NCBI RefSeq assembly: GCF_014395785.1
Contig: NZ_CP060713.1
Span: 3,810,501 to 3,874,500 of the forward strand
Direction of reading: 5' to 3'
Source: Nocardioides mesophilus
Lineage (GTDB): Bacteria; Actinomycetota; Actinomycetes; Propionibacteriales; Nocardioidaceae
DNA length: 64,000 bases
Positions 34,531 through 44,120 of the stretch are shown here, one piece after another. Position numbers and translations under genes: made by a program. The notes under the pieces were generated by a model, which was not told where the DNA came from, did no database searches, and saw only the letters and a program-made list of their open reading frames with translations. The stretch's first letter is position 1; each line of letters starts with the position of its first letter.

Positions 34531-35541
34531 GTGAGCACCACACAACAATCCGGTCCTGACACGTCGTTGCGCCTGACCCAGTACGCCGCCGGCGGCGGCT
34601 GCGCATGCAAGGTCCCTCCGGGCGAGCTGGAGCGGGTGCTCGCCGGGCTGCCGGGCGGCCTCGCCGGCGGGGACCTGCTGGTCGGCCTCGACCACGGCGA
34701 CGACGCGGCCGCCGTACGCATCGACGGCGAGCGGGCGGTCATCGCCACCGCCGACTTCTTCACCCCGGTCGTCGACGACGCCTACGACTGGGGCCGGATC
34801 GCCGCCGCCAACGCGCTCTCGGACGTCTACGCGATGGGCGGGACCCCGCTGGTGGCGGTCAACCTGCTCGCCTGGCCCCGTGACCGGATCCCGTTCGAGG
34901 TCGCGGCCGAGGTGCTGCGCGGCGGCGCCGAGGTGTGCGTCGCCGCCTCGACGTACCTCGCCGGCGGGCACAGCATCGACGACCCGGAGCCGAAGTACGG
35001 CCTCGCGGTCACCGGGCTGGCGCACCCCGACCGGCTGCTTCGCAACGACGCCGGCCTCGCCGGGACCCCGCTGACGCTGACCAAGCCGCTCGGCCTGGGC
35101 ATCCTCAACAACCGGCACAAGGCCACCGGCGAGGTGTTCCCCGAGGCGGTCGAGGTGATGACCTCGCTGAACCGGGACGCCTCGCAGGCGGCGCTCGCGG
35201 CCGGCCACACCTGCGCGACCGACGTCACCGGCTTCGGGCTGCTCGGGCACTTGTTCAAGCTGGCCCGGGCCAGCGGCGTCTCCGCGGTGGTGGACTCCGC
35301 GGCGGTGCCGTACGTCGACGGGGCCCGCGCCTCGCTCGCGGACGGCTACTTGCCCGGCGGCAGCCGCCGCAACCTGGACTGGGTGCGGCCGCACCTGTCG
35401 GCCGACGTCGACGACGACGAGCTGGTGCTGCTCGCCGACGCGCAGACCTCGGGCGGTCTTCTGGTCGCCGGTGAGCTGCCCGGGCACCCCGTGGTCGGGG
35501 AGCTGGTGCCGGCCGGCGAGCACGTGCTGCGGATCCGCTGA
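34531..35541 (+). CDS. selD: Selenide, water dikinase (selenophosphate synthase) SelD
   Basis: A 336-residue ATP-dependent enzyme that makes selenophosphate, the selenium donor for SelA. The active-site motif GGGCACK has catalytic Cys24 and Lys27 (E. coli Cys17 and Lys20); this copy uses cysteine, not selenocysteine, at that position. Further family motifs are TADFFTPVVDDAYDWGRIAAANALSD in part (residues 72-96), MGGTPLVAVNL, GGHSIDDPEPKYGLAV and TDVTGFGLLGHL. The GTG start at 34531 is next to LRLTQYA. It is divergent from the tRNA-Sec gene and 98 bases upstream of the selenocysteine-containing formate dehydrogenase gene, with which it may share transcription. Confidence 0.95.
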   Translation: MSTTQQSGPDTSLRLTQYAAGGGCACKVPPGELERVLAGLPGGLAGGDLLVGLDHGDDAAAVRIDGERAVIATADFFTPVVDDAYDWGRIAAANALSDVYAMGGTPLVAVNLLAWPRDRIPFEVAAEVLRGGAEVCVAASTYLAGGHSIDDPEPKYGLAVTGLAHPDRLLRNDAGLAGTPLTLTKPLGLGILNNRHKATGEVFPEAVEVMTSLNRDASQAALAAGHTCATDVTGFGLLGHLFKLARASGVSAVVDSAAVPYVDGARASLADGYLPGGSRRNLDWVRPHLSADVDDDELVLLADAQTSGGLLVAGELPGHPVVGELVPAGEHVLRIR

Positions 35542-35639
35542 GCCGCTCGTCGCACCGTTTCGCCGCTGACCGACTACCTGCAGCATGAAACAGAATCGGG
35601 GTGGGTAGTGTGACCGCGACCCCTGGAGGTGGCTCGCTG

Positions 35640-38600
35640 ATGTCGACGTCTTTCCTTTCCTGGCCGGTGCTGCGACAGCTGACCGGCAAGGACCCGCTCG
35701 GCCGTGGCCCGGCCGTCCGCTCCCAGAAGACCGAGGAGCTGACGGCCCGCACCACCACCGCAGATCGGGTCGCGCGCAGCGTCTGCCCCTACTGCGCGGT
35801 CGGCTGCGGCCAGAAGATCTTCGTCAAGGACGAGAAGATCGTGCAGATCGAGGGCGACCCCGACAGCCCGGTCTCGCGCGGCCGGCTCTGCCCCAAGGGC
35901 TCGGCCAGCCTCAACCTGGTGACCAGCCCGCTGCGGCAGACGAAGGTGCGCTACCGGCGCCCGTTCGGCACCGAGTGGGAGGACCTCGACCTCGAGACCG
36001 CCATGGAGATGGTGGCCGACCGCGTGGTCAAGGCCCGCGAGGACACCTGGCAGGACCTCGACGAGCAGGGCCGCAAGGTGCGCCGCACCCTCGGCATCGC
36101 CAGCCTCGGAGGAGCGACCCTCGACAACGAGGAGAACTACCTCATCAAGAAGCTGTTCACCGCGATGGGTGCCATACAGATCGAGAACCAGGCCCGTATT
36201 TGACACTCCTCCACCGTCCCCGGTCTGGGGACCAGCTTCGGGCGCGGCGGCGCCACCGGCTTCACGCAGGACCTCGCCAACGCTGACTGCATCGTCATCC
36301 AGGGCTCGAACATGGCCGAGGCACACCCGGTCGGGTTCCAGTGGGTGATGGAGGCCAAGGCGCGCGGCGCCAAAGTCATCCACATCGACCCGCGGTTCAC
36401 CCGCACCAGTGCGTTGGCCGACCAGTTCGTCCCGTTGCGCGTCGGCACCGACATCGCCCTGCTCGGCGGTGTCATCAACTACGTGCTGCAGAACGAGCTG
36501 GACTTCCGCGACTACGTCGTCAACTACACGAACGCCGCGGCGATCGTCCGGGACGACTACGTCGACTCGGAGGACCTCGAGGGGCTGTTCTCCGGGTTCG
36601 ACCCGGAGACCCGCACCTATGACCCGACCAGCTGGCAGTACGCCGGCACCGGCGACAAGGACGACCACGGGCAGGACCACGAGATCCAGCGCGAGACCGC
36701 CAGCGCGCTGCAGCACGAGACCCACGGCGTCAGCGTCAACGGCTTCCCGCCGCGCGACGAGACCTTGCAGCACCCCAGCTGCGTCTACCAGATCCTGAAG
36801 CGGCACTTCGCCCGCTACACCCCGGAGATGGTGGCCGCGACCTGTGGTGTCTCGGAGGAGGAGTTCCTCGCGGTCTGCGAGGCGTGGACCTCGAACTCCA
36901 ACCGGGAGCGCACCACCGCGCTGGTCTACAGCGTCGGCTGGACCCAGCACAGCGTCGGTGTGCAGTACATCCGCACCGGCGCCATCCTCCAGCTGCTGCT
37001 GGGCAACATGGGGCGTCCGGGCGGCGGCATCATGGCGCTGCGCGGTCACGCGAGCATCCAGGGCTCGACCGACATCCCGACCCTGTTCAACATCCTGCCC
37101 GGCTACCTCCCGATGCCGCAGGCCGAGGACCACAAGACGCTGCAGGAGTGGATCGACAGCGTCTCGCACCCCGGCTCCAAGGGCTTCTGGGACCAGGCGA
37201 AGGCCTACGGCATCAACCTGCTCAAGGCCTACTGGGGTGACGCCGCGACGCCGGAGAACGACTTCTGCTTCGACTACCTCCCGAAGATCACCGGCGACCA
37301 CGGCACCTACCGCACCGTGATGGACATGATCGACGGAAAGGTCAAGGGCTACTTCCTGCTCGGCCAGAACCCGGCGATCGGCTCGGCGCACGGCCGGGCC
37401 CAGCGGCTGGGGATGGCGAACCTCGACTGGCTGGTCGTGCGCGACCTGTTCGAGATCGAGAGCGCGTCGTTCTGGAAGAGCTCCCCGGAGATCGAGACCG
37501 GCGAGATCGTCCCCGAGCAGTGCCGCACCGAGGTGTTCCTCTTCCCCGCCGCGTCCCACGCGGAGAAGGAGGGCACCTTCACGCAGACCCAGCGGATGCT
37601 GCAGTGGCGCGAGAAGGCCGTGGAGCCGCAGGGTGACTGCCGCTCCGAGCTGTGGTTCTTCTACCACCTGGGCCGGATGGTCCGGGAGCGGTTGGCCGGC
37701 TCCGCCGAGGAGCGCGACCGCCCGGTGCTCGATCTCGCCTGGGACTACTCGACGCACGGGCCGCTCGACGAGCCCAGCGCCGAGGAGGTGCTGATGGAGA
37801 TCAACGGCTTCGAGGTGGAGAGCAAGCGACCGCTGTCCAGCTACACCGAGATGAAGGACGACGGCTCCACCCTCGGCGGCTGCTGGATCTACACCGGTGT
37901 CTACGCCGACGGCGTCAACCAGGCGGCCCGGCGCAAGCCTGGCCAGGACCAGTCCTGGGTGGCCCCCGAGTGGGGCTGGGCGTGGCCGGCCAACCGGCGG
38001 ATCCTCTACAACCGCGCCTCGGCCGATCCCGAGGGCAAGCCGTGGAGCGAGCGCAAGGCCTACGTCTGGTGGGACCCCGAGGCGGGCGAGAACGGTGAGT
38101 GGACCGGGCACGACGTGCCGGACTTCGAGCTGACCAAGCCGCCGTCCTACCGTGCCGAGGAGGGCTCGTCGGGCCGCGAGGCGCTCTCCGGCGACGATCC
38201 GTTCATCATGCAGGGCGACGGCAAGGGCTCGCTCTACGTGCCGCAGGGGCTGATCGACGGCCCGCTGCCCACGCACTACGAGCCGATCGAGTCGCCGTTC
38301 CGCAACCCGGTGCACGGGCAGCAGTCCAACCCCACCCACAAGGGCTACGACCGCGCCGACAACCCGCTCAACCCGAGCCCGCCGGCGGAGCACAGCGACA
38401 TCTACCCGTACGTCTTCACCACCAGCAGGCTCACCGAGCACCACACCGCGGGCGGCATGAGCCGCAACCTCGCCTACCTCTCCGAGCTTCAGCCGGAGAT
38501 GTTCATCGAGGTCTCCCCGGAGCTCGCCGAGGAGCGGGGCCTGGAGCACATGGGCTGGTGCCACGTGATCACCTCGCGCTCCGCGGTGGAGGGCAGGGTG

Positions 38601-38951
38601 ATGGTGACCGACCGGCTGCGTCCGCTCCGGGTGGACGGCCGGACGGTGCACCAGATCTGGCTGCCCTACCACTGGGGCAGCGAGGGCCTGGTCAAGGGCG
38701 ACTCCGCCAACGACCTGATGGGCATCTCGCTGGACCCGAACGTGCTGATCCAGGAGTCGAAGGTCGGCACCTGCGACCTCCGGGCCGGTCATCGGCCGTC
38801 CGGGCTGGCGCTGCGCGCGCTGGTGATGGACTACCAGCGACGTGCCGGAGTCGACCAGCATCCGCACGGCGCCCCCATCGTCACCGTCGGAGACACCGCG
38901 GGCGAGGGCAGCGACCGTGACCCCTCGACCAGGAAGAGTGGAGACTCATGA
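35640..38951 (+). CDS. fdhA: Selenocysteine-containing formate dehydrogenase, catalytic subunit
   Basis: A 1,103-residue molybdopterin oxidoreductase that oxidises formate to CO2. The TGA at 36201-36203 is read as selenocysteine at codon 188: the same frame continues for 916 codons and the flanking sequence NQARI-U-HSSTVPGLG matches the U/C-H active-site motif of the family. The N-terminal 4Fe-4S domain is VCPYCAVGCGQK plus GRLCPKGSA. The molybdopterin-binding and C-terminal cofactor-closing domains complete the enzyme. No twin-arginine signal is visible, so the active site is probably cytoplasmic. The ATG at 35640 follows GGAGG at a ten-base spacing. It overlaps the beta subunit gene by four bases. 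Confidence 0.95.
36201..36233 (+). promoter_or_regulatory. UGA selenocysteine codon and bacterial SECIS hairpin
   Basis: UGA at 36201-36203. Twelve bases later GTCCCC (36216-36221) pairs with GGGGAC (36227-36232) around the loop GGTCT (36222-36226). The E. coli fdhF SECIS, which SelB binds, also presents GGUCU in its apical loop about eleven bases after the UGA. This hairpin directs Sec insertion instead of termination. Confidence 0.9.
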
Positions 38952-39895
38952 TCGGCAAGAACAGCCTCTTCGGGCCGATCGACCCGGCGGTGGAGTCGGG
39001 GTACACCGAGCCGCCGTCGCGCAAGGGCTTCTTCACCGACACCAGCATCTGCATCGGCTGCAAGGCCTGCGAGGTGGCGTGCAAGGAGTGGAACGAGGTC
39101 CCCGAGGACGGCTTCGCCATGCTCGGGATGTCCTACGACAACACCGGGGCGCTCGGCGCCGACACCTGGCGCCACGTCGCGTTCATCGAGCAGCCGGGCG
39201 GTCGTGAGGGTCGCACCGGCACGCCGCCGAGCGCGACCGTCGAGCTGGGCATGCCCGGGCCGCCGCCGCCGACGAGCAGCGAGGGCGCGGTCGCGACCGA
39301 CGAGAAGCCGGACTTCCGTTGGCTGATGTCCTCCGACGTCTGCAAGCACTGCACGCACGCGGCCTGCCTCGACGTCTGCCCGACCGGGTCGCTGTTCCGC
39401 ACCGAGTTCGGCACCGTGGTGGTCCAGCCCGACGTCTGCAACGGCTGCGGCTACTGCGTCCCGGCCTGCCCGTACGGCGTCATCGAGCGTCGCAAGGGCC
39501 CGGACGGCACGAAGAACGTCGGCGTGGCCCAGAAGTGCACGCTCTGCTACGACCGCCTCAAGGTCGACCAGAAGCCGGCCTGCGCGCAGGCCTGCCCGAC
39601 CGAGTCGATCCAGTTCGGTGACGTCGACGAGCTCCGCGAGCGGGCCCGGACCCGCGTCGACGCGCTGCACGAGGCCGGGATCATGGACGCCCGGCTCTAC
39701 GGTGACGACCCCGAGGACGGGGTCGGTGGCGCCGGTGCGTTCTTCCTGCTGCTCGACGAGCCGGAGGTCTACGGCCTGCCCCCGGACCCGGTGGTGACCA
39801 CCAAGGACCTTCCGCACATGTTCAACCGCGCCAGCACGGCCGCGGCGGCGCTGCTCGCCGGCGCCGTGGTGGCCTTCCTCGGGAGGCGCGGATGA
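38948..39895 (+). CDS. fdhB: Formate dehydrogenase iron-sulfur (beta) subunit, membrane-anchored
   Basis: A 315-residue electron-transfer subunit with four cysteine clusters for 4Fe-4S centres: CIGCKACEVACKEW, CKHCTHAACLDVCPTG, CNGCGYCVPACPYG, and CTLCYDRL with CAQACPTESIQFG. It passes electrons from FdhA to the membrane subunit. A C-terminal hydrophobic helix (ASTAAAALLAGAVVAFLG, about 291-309) anchors it in the membrane, as in FdnH. Electrons would then go to the quinone pool via the NrfD-like subunit. Its ATG overlaps the FdhA stop (ATGA) and its stop overlaps the next gene by four bases. Confidence 0.94.
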   Translation: MIGKNSLFGPIDPAVESGYTEPPSRKGFFTDTSICIGCKACEVACKEWNEVPEDGFAMLGMSYDNTGALGADTWRHVAFIEQPGGREGRTGTPPSATVELGMPGPPPPTSSEGAVATDEKPDFRWLMSSDVCKHCTHAACLDVCPTGSLFRTEFGTVVVQPDVCNGCGYCVPACPYGVIERRKGPDGTKNVGVAQKCTLCYDRLKVDQKPACAQACPTESIQFGDVDELRERARTRVDALHEAGIMDARLYGDDPEDGVGGAGAFFLLLDEPEVYGLPPDPVVTTKDLPHMFNRASTAAAALLAGAVVAFLGRRG

Positions 39896-40974
39896 CCACG
39901 CAGGGACACGGTCCGTCCGCGCAGCAGACCCGGGCGGTCCCGGAGTCGGCGAAGCGGGGGCGGCGCGGCCGCGGAGGCCGCGGCGAGTTCTCGATGGTGC
40001 CGGAGGCGGAGTTCAGCTCCTACTACGGCCGCCAGGTGGTCAAGGAGTCCCCGTGGGAGGCCGACATCCCGGCCTACCTGTTCTCCGGGGGCCTGGCCGC
40101 CGGGTCCTCGTTGCTCGCCGCCGGTGCGGACCTCACCGGGCTGCCGTTGCTGCGGCGCTCCGGCCGGTTCACCGCGCTCGGCGCGCTCGGGTTCAGCATG
40201 GTCGCGCTCGTCCACGACCTCGGCAAGCCGTCGCGGTTCGTGAACATGCTGCGCACCGCCAAGCTCACCTCGCCGATGTCGGTGGGCACCTGGATCCTCA
40301 CCGGCTACAGCCCGTTCGCCGGCCTGGCCGCGGCCGCCGAGGTCGCCGACCTGCTGCCGGCGAGGGTGCAGCGCGGTCCGCTCCGGCTCCTCGGGCTCGC
40401 CGCCAAGCTCGGGCGACCGGCCGGGCTGATGGCGGCGCTGACCGCTCCGCCGGTCGCCGCCTACACCGCCGTACTCCTCGCCGACACCGCGACGCCGTCG
40501 TGGCACGAGGCCTATCGCGAGCTGCCGTTCGTCTTCGTCGGCTCGGCAGCAGCAGCTTCCTCGGGGTTCTCGATGATCACCACGCCGGTGGCGCAGACCG
40601 GACCGGCCCGCCGGTTCGCGATCGGCGGCGCGCTGCTCGACCTGGTCATGGAGCACCGCATGGAGCAGACCATGGGGATCACCGCCGAGCCGATGCACCA
40701 GGGCAAGGCCGGCAAGCTGATGACGGCGGCCAAGTGGCTGACGGCCGGGGGAGCGGCGGGCTCGCTGCTGGCCGGACGCAGCCGCACGGTGGCCGTCGCC
40801 TCAGGGGCGGCGCTGGTCGCGGGCTCGGTGTGCACCCGGTTCGGCATCTTCGAGGCCGGACAGGCCTCGGCGCGCGACCCCCGCTACACCGTGGTGCCGC
40901 AGCGGGAGCGGATGCGCGCGGCGGCCGCGGCGAACGGCGACCAGCCGGCCGACCTGGACCACGCGCCGTCCTGA
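39892..40974 (+). CDS. NrfD/PsrC-like membrane subunit of formate dehydrogenase
   Basis: A 360-residue polytopic membrane protein that takes the place of the cytochrome b gamma subunit. The first 55 residues are cytoplasmic and basic (SAKRGRRGRGGRGEF). About eight to nine hydrophobic helices follow, with FSGGLAAGSSLLAAGA, LVHDLGKPSRFVNMLR, SPMSVGTWILTGYSPFAG and LADTATPSWHEAYRELP, all typical NrfD stretches. NrfD subunits bind quinone and carry no heme. The C-terminus is acidic and hydrophilic. It completes the fdhA-fdhB operon; no FdhD or FdhE maturation gene is in the window. Confidence 0.9.
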   Translation: MTTQGHGPSAQQTRAVPESAKRGRRGRGGRGEFSMVPEAEFSSYYGRQVVKESPWEADIPAYLFSGGLAAGSSLLAAGADLTGLPLLRRSGRFTALGALGFSMVALVHDLGKPSRFVNMLRTAKLTSPMSVGTWILTGYSPFAGLAAAAEVADLLPARVQRGPLRLLGLAAKLGRPAGLMAALTAPPVAAYTAVLLADTATPSWHEAYRELPFVFVGSAAAASSGFSMITTPVAQTGPARRFAIGGALLDLVMEHRMEQTMGITAEPMHQGKAGKLMTAAKWLTAGGAAGSLLAGRSRTVAVASGAALVAGSVCTRFGIFEAGQASARDPRYTVVPQRERMRAAAAANGDQPADLDHAPS

Positions 40975-40985
40975 CGGGGCGTGTC

Positions 40986-41018
40986 TCCTCCCGGGGACGC
41001 GTCAGCACACCGGGAGGA
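40986..41018. terminator. Hairpin after the formate dehydrogenase operon
   Basis: TCCTCCCGG (40986-40994) pairs with CCGGGAGGA (41010-41018) across a 15-base loop. It lies between the convergent formate dehydrogenase operon and the anti-sigma-like gene. Confidence 0.55.
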
Positions 41019-41030
41019 CGGGAGGACGGC

Positions 41031-41983
41031 TCAGGCCGGCGGACCGTTCGATTGCTCGAAGTCGTCGAGGAGGTTCTCGGGCGGTCGGGGCGCCGAGTCG
41101 ACGATGCGGCTCTCGAAGGTCGTCGTCCACCTCGGCTCATCGGGTCCGACCCAGTTCTTCGATCGGGCGGGGTGACCGATCAGTCCCAGGAATGCACCAT
41201 CGTTCGGATCGAACACGAACTGCACCGGGTACTTCTCGTCGATGCCGAGGGCGACCCCGAGCCTGCCGTCCACGTGTGCACGCCGATCGACCACCCTGAC
41301 ACCATCCTCGAGCGCCACCGCGCGCAGGACCTCGGCGTTGACAGCGTCCGGGGTCTGCGGATCTGACAGCAACCAGAACGCTGCTCCCCAGACGGCCGAC
41401 AGGTCGTCGCTGAACTCGCTGCCCGAGGTTCGCGCCAGGTCCCGCAGTGCACGCAGCATGCCCTCACCCTCGGGCGGTCACGGTAGATGGGGTAGTTGGC
41501 ATTCGCCGACTGGTCCACCACCGCCCAGCTGATCGGATTGATGCGGTCGTCCGTCCGCTGGATCAGAGGTTCGTCCGGATCCTCGGGAACCCAGGTCTCG
41601 ACGAGGACAGGGTCCGTCCTCGGCCGGGTGTCCTCCGTCGTCGGGTCGCTTGCGGACGGTCCGTAGTCCCAGGAGACCAAGACGTTCTTGCGGTACAGGT
41701 ACTGGCCCGGCAGTGCAGACCCGGAGGCATCGAGCACGGCGGCGGACTGCTCCAGGATCTCGGCTGCCGCTGCGGATGCTCCATGGTCCGGTGTCTGGAG
41801 GACGATGGTGCTCGCGACGATCGCCGCTGCGGCGCTCATGCCGATCGCCGCTCGGACGGCGTGCCGACGGCGGCTGCGGCGGACGAGCGCCCTGCGGAGC
41901 AGGGCCTGCCGGGCGCGGAGGGTCACGGCAGCGTCGGGCTCGGAGACGTCGGGACGCAGTTCTCGGAGCAGTTGGTCGATCAT
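41031..41983 (-). pseudogene. Frameshifted anti-sigma/CU044_5270-like membrane protein gene
   Basis: The ECF sigma factor's partner gene, broken by a one-base loss near 41465. The first frame (41983 to about 41465) encodes MIDQLLRELRPDVSEPDAAV, then a membrane segment (VRAAIGMSAAAAIVASTIVL) and an exported domain ending NANYPIYRDRP. The remaining domain continues in another frame as EGEGMLRALRDLARTSGSEF and runs to 41031 (FEQSNGPPA). Together they would give about 318 residues, the plan of CU044_5270-type proteins encoded with sigma factors. The ATG overlaps the sigma factor stop (ATGA). Either a true mutation or a sequencing error; I cannot tell. Confidence 0.8.
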
Positions 41984-42558
41984 CGTCCTACCTCCAGCGT
42001 GTCGTCGATGGCCGCGCGTAGGTGGCGGCGTGCTCGGTGGATGCGCGAACGGACGGTCCCCACGGGGATGCCCATGGCGCTGGCGATCTCGGGATAGGTC
42101 AGCTCCTCCCACGCGAAGAGCAGGATCGCCTCGCGGTCGCCATCGGGAAGTTGCTCGAGGACGGTGCGCACCGACAGCCAGTCCTGAGTCGAGCCAAGCC
42201 GGTCGACGACCTGGTTCTCGTGCGAGTCCGCGAATCGGACGACGTGGACTGCCGCCGACTGCACGAGCCGGTCTGTGGCCGCCAGTGACCGCCAGCGACG
42301 TCGCAGGATGTTGCCTGCGATTCCGTACAACCAGGGCAGTGCCGATTCGGCATCCGGTTTGTACCGTTTGCGTTGGCCGAACGCGGTCAGAAATGCGTCA
42401 GAGAGGACGTCGTCCGCCGCGTCCCGGCCCGCCCGTCGTACCGCGTAGGCATGGACCGCCCGCTGATGTCTGTCGAAGACTTCGGCGAACACTTCCGGTG
42501 TGCGGAGCGAGCGCGCGATGACTTCGGCGTCTGTAGCGCCTGCCTCGATCTGAGTCAC
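41980..42558 (-). CDS. ECF-type RNA polymerase sigma factor
   Basis: A 192-residue sigma-70 family factor of extracytoplasmic-function type. Region 2 includes FAEVFDRHQRAVHAYAVRRAG, DDVLSDAFLTAFGQRKRY and LPWLYGIAGNILRRRWRS. Region 4 has VLEQLPDGDREAILLFAW and the helix-turn-helix TYPEIASAMGIPVGTVRSRIHRARRHLR. The GTG at 42558 is chosen as start (MTQIEAGATDAE) because it gives the normal ECF length and an AGG lies six bases upstream. It is transcribed with the frameshifted partner gene and diverges from the repeat-peptide operon. Targets are unknown; no consensus promoter could be recognised. Confidence 0.92.
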   Translation of the reverse strand: MTQIEAGATDAEVIARSLRTPEVFAEVFDRHQRAVHAYAVRRAGRDAADDVLSDAFLTAFGQRKRYKPDAESALPWLYGIAGNILRRRWRSLAATDRLVQSAAVHVVRFADSHENQVVDRLGSTQDWLSVRTVLEQLPDGDREAILLFAWEELTYPEIASAMGIPVGTVRSRIHRARRHLRAAIDDTLEVGR

Positions 42559-42758
42559 AACCTGCCTTTGCCGTCTCGAGCCGCCTCGGTTCACGGTGCC
42601 CGGGAAGGCGTAGCTCCGCGACGCTAACCCAGTGAGCCTCCTCTGGGGCGGGAACCGACCTGGCGCTACGTTGGTCCGCACGGGGCACCGGCAGCACCGA
42701 CAGCATCCAGGGGTCGATCTGCCGTCCGCACCGATGACCGCCTACGACAGGAGCTGCC

Positions 42759-42986
42759 ATGACCACCACCCCCAACGAGCCCGTCGGTGACGACGACATC
42801 GAGACCGTTCCCGCAGTCACGCCCACGCCGCTCTCCGGTGGCGACGCCGACGGCACCGACGGCGGGGACGCCGACGGCACCGATGGCGGGGACGCGGACG
42901 GCACCGACAGCGGTGACGGCGACAGCACCGACACCACCGACGGCGACGCGACCGACGGCGGGGACGCCGACGGCACCGACGCCTGA
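42759..42986 (+). CDS. 75-residue Asp/Gly octapeptide-repeat peptide
   Basis: A small, very acidic protein of unknown function. Residues 1-26 (starting MTTTPNEPVGDDDIE) look like a leader. Residues 27-74 are six tandem eight-residue units: GGDADGTD three times, SGDGDSTD, TTDGDATD and GGDADGTD again, ending in a final Ala. There are no Cys, Lys or Arg residues. The repeats resemble DxDG calcium-binding loops. The ATG at 42759 has GGAG (in CAGGAGCTGCC) eight bases upstream. The next gene, a JmjC-type oxygenase, starts three bases after the stop codon, and a third gene overlaps that. The layout recalls a precursor peptide with its modifying enzyme, which is inference. It could also be a small acidic metal-binding protein. 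Confidence 0.75.
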   Translation: MTTTPNEPVGDDDIETVPAVTPTPLSGGDADGTDGGDADGTDGGDADGTDSGDGDSTDTTDGDATDGGDADGTDA

Positions 42987-42989
42987 GCG

Positions 42990-44120
42990 GTGACCGCTCT
43001 CGACCTGCTCAGCGGCGACGCCCGGACCTTCCGCGACAAGGTCTGGGCGTCGCACGTGCACCTGCACCGCACCGATCCGGACGACTTGGTCGGGCTGCTC
43101 TCGCTCGACGACGTCGACCACCTGCTCACCTCGGTGGCGCTGCGGGCCCCGGCGCTGCGCATCGCCCAGGACGGCACGGTGCTGCCCACCAGCGCGTTCA
43201 CCCGGTCCGCCTCGCTGGCCGGCACGCCGCTGACCGGTCTCGTCGACGGCCGCAAGGTCCTCGAGCTCTTCGACGGCGGCGCCACCGTCGTGCTCCAGGG
43301 GCTGCACCGCTACTGGGCGCCGCTGACCGAGCTGGTCCGCAACCTCGAGCTCGAGCTCGGCCACCCCTGCCAGGCGAACGCCTACCTCACGCCGCCCGGC
43401 TCCCAGGGGTTCGCCCGGCACAGCGACAGCCACGATGTCTTCGTCTTCCAGACCCACGGGCGCAAGCAGTGGGAGGTGGTCGAGCCTGACCAGCAGGTCC
43501 GTGAGGTGCTGCTCGAGCCGGGGCTCAGCATGTACCTGCCCGCCGGCACCCCGCACTCCGCCCGCAGCCAGGACGAGACCTCCCTGCACGTGACCCTCGG
43601 CGTCAACCAGATCACCCGGCGCGACCTGCTGCGCCGGCTGACCGAGGACGTCCTCTCCGACGAGCGGTACGACGCCGCCCTGCCGGCCGGCTACCTGCAG
43701 GAGCCGGACCGGCTGGCCGACGACCTGGCCGCGGCGCTGGCCGAGCTGCGGGGCTCGCTGGACGCGCTGGAGCCGGTCGACGTCGCCGAGGAGCGCGCCA
43801 CCGCCTTCCTCACCGAACGCACCCCGGCGCTGCGCGGCGGCCTCGCCGACCGGGTCGCGCTGCCCTCGCTCGCCGACGGCACCGTGGTGGAGCGCCGGCC
43901 CACCTCTGCCTGCGTGCTGCGGCCGGGCCCCGAGCGCCTCACCGTGCTGCTCGGCGACCGGGCCCTGCGGATGCCGCCGCGGCTGGCCGGCGCCATGGAG
44001 TTCGTGCGCGACCATCCGTCGTTCGCGGTGGCCGACCTCGCACCGTTCCTCGACGAGGCCAGCCGGCTGGTGGTCGTGCGTCGACTGGTCCGAGAAGGCC
44101 TGCTGCGGATCAGCGCGTGA
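42990..44120 (+). CDS. JmjC-type (ROXA-like) Fe(II)/2-oxoglutarate oxygenase
   Basis: A 376-residue protein of the JmjC/ribosomal-oxygenase (YcfD, ROXA) class. The double-stranded beta-helix domain fills about 85-235. Predicted Fe(II) ligands are His144 and Asp146 in FARHSDSHDVFVFQ and His189 in YLPAGTPHSA, with QTHGRKQWEVVEP between. The C-terminal part (240-376) is helical, including a winged-helix-like end (DEASRLVVVRRLVREGLLRI), as in YcfD. Known relatives hydroxylate Arg or His of ribosomal proteins; this one might act on the peptide just upstream (inference). The GTG start at 42990 is three bases after the peptide stop. It overlaps the next gene by four bases. Confidence 0.86.
   Translation: MTALDLLSGDARTFRDKVWASHVHLHRTDPDDLVGLLSLDDVDHLLTSVALRAPALRIAQDGTVLPTSAFTRSASLAGTPLTGLVDGRKVLELFDGGATVVLQGLHRYWAPLTELVRNLELELGHPCQANAYLTPPGSQGFARHSDSHDVFVFQTHGRKQWEVVEPDQQVREVLLEPGLSMYLPAGTPHSARSQDETSLHVTLGVNQITRRDLLRRLTEDVLSDERYDAALPAGYLQEPDRLADDLAAALAELRGSLDALEPVDVAEERATAFLTERTPALRGGLADRVALPSLADGTVVERRPTSACVLRPGPERLTVLLGDRALRMPPRLAGAMEFVRDHPSFAVADLAPFLDEASRLVVVRRLVREGLLRISA

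Noticed and set aside
36201-36203. The TGA inside fdhA as a nonsense mutation or pseudogene
   Set aside because: The frame continues for 916 codons, the flanking motif is the Sec active site, a SECIS-like hairpin follows, and all Sec machinery is nearby.
35574-38867. A 1,097-codon minus-strand open frame opposite fdhA
   Set aside because: Antisense shadow; fdhA with its Sec codon is clearly the real gene.
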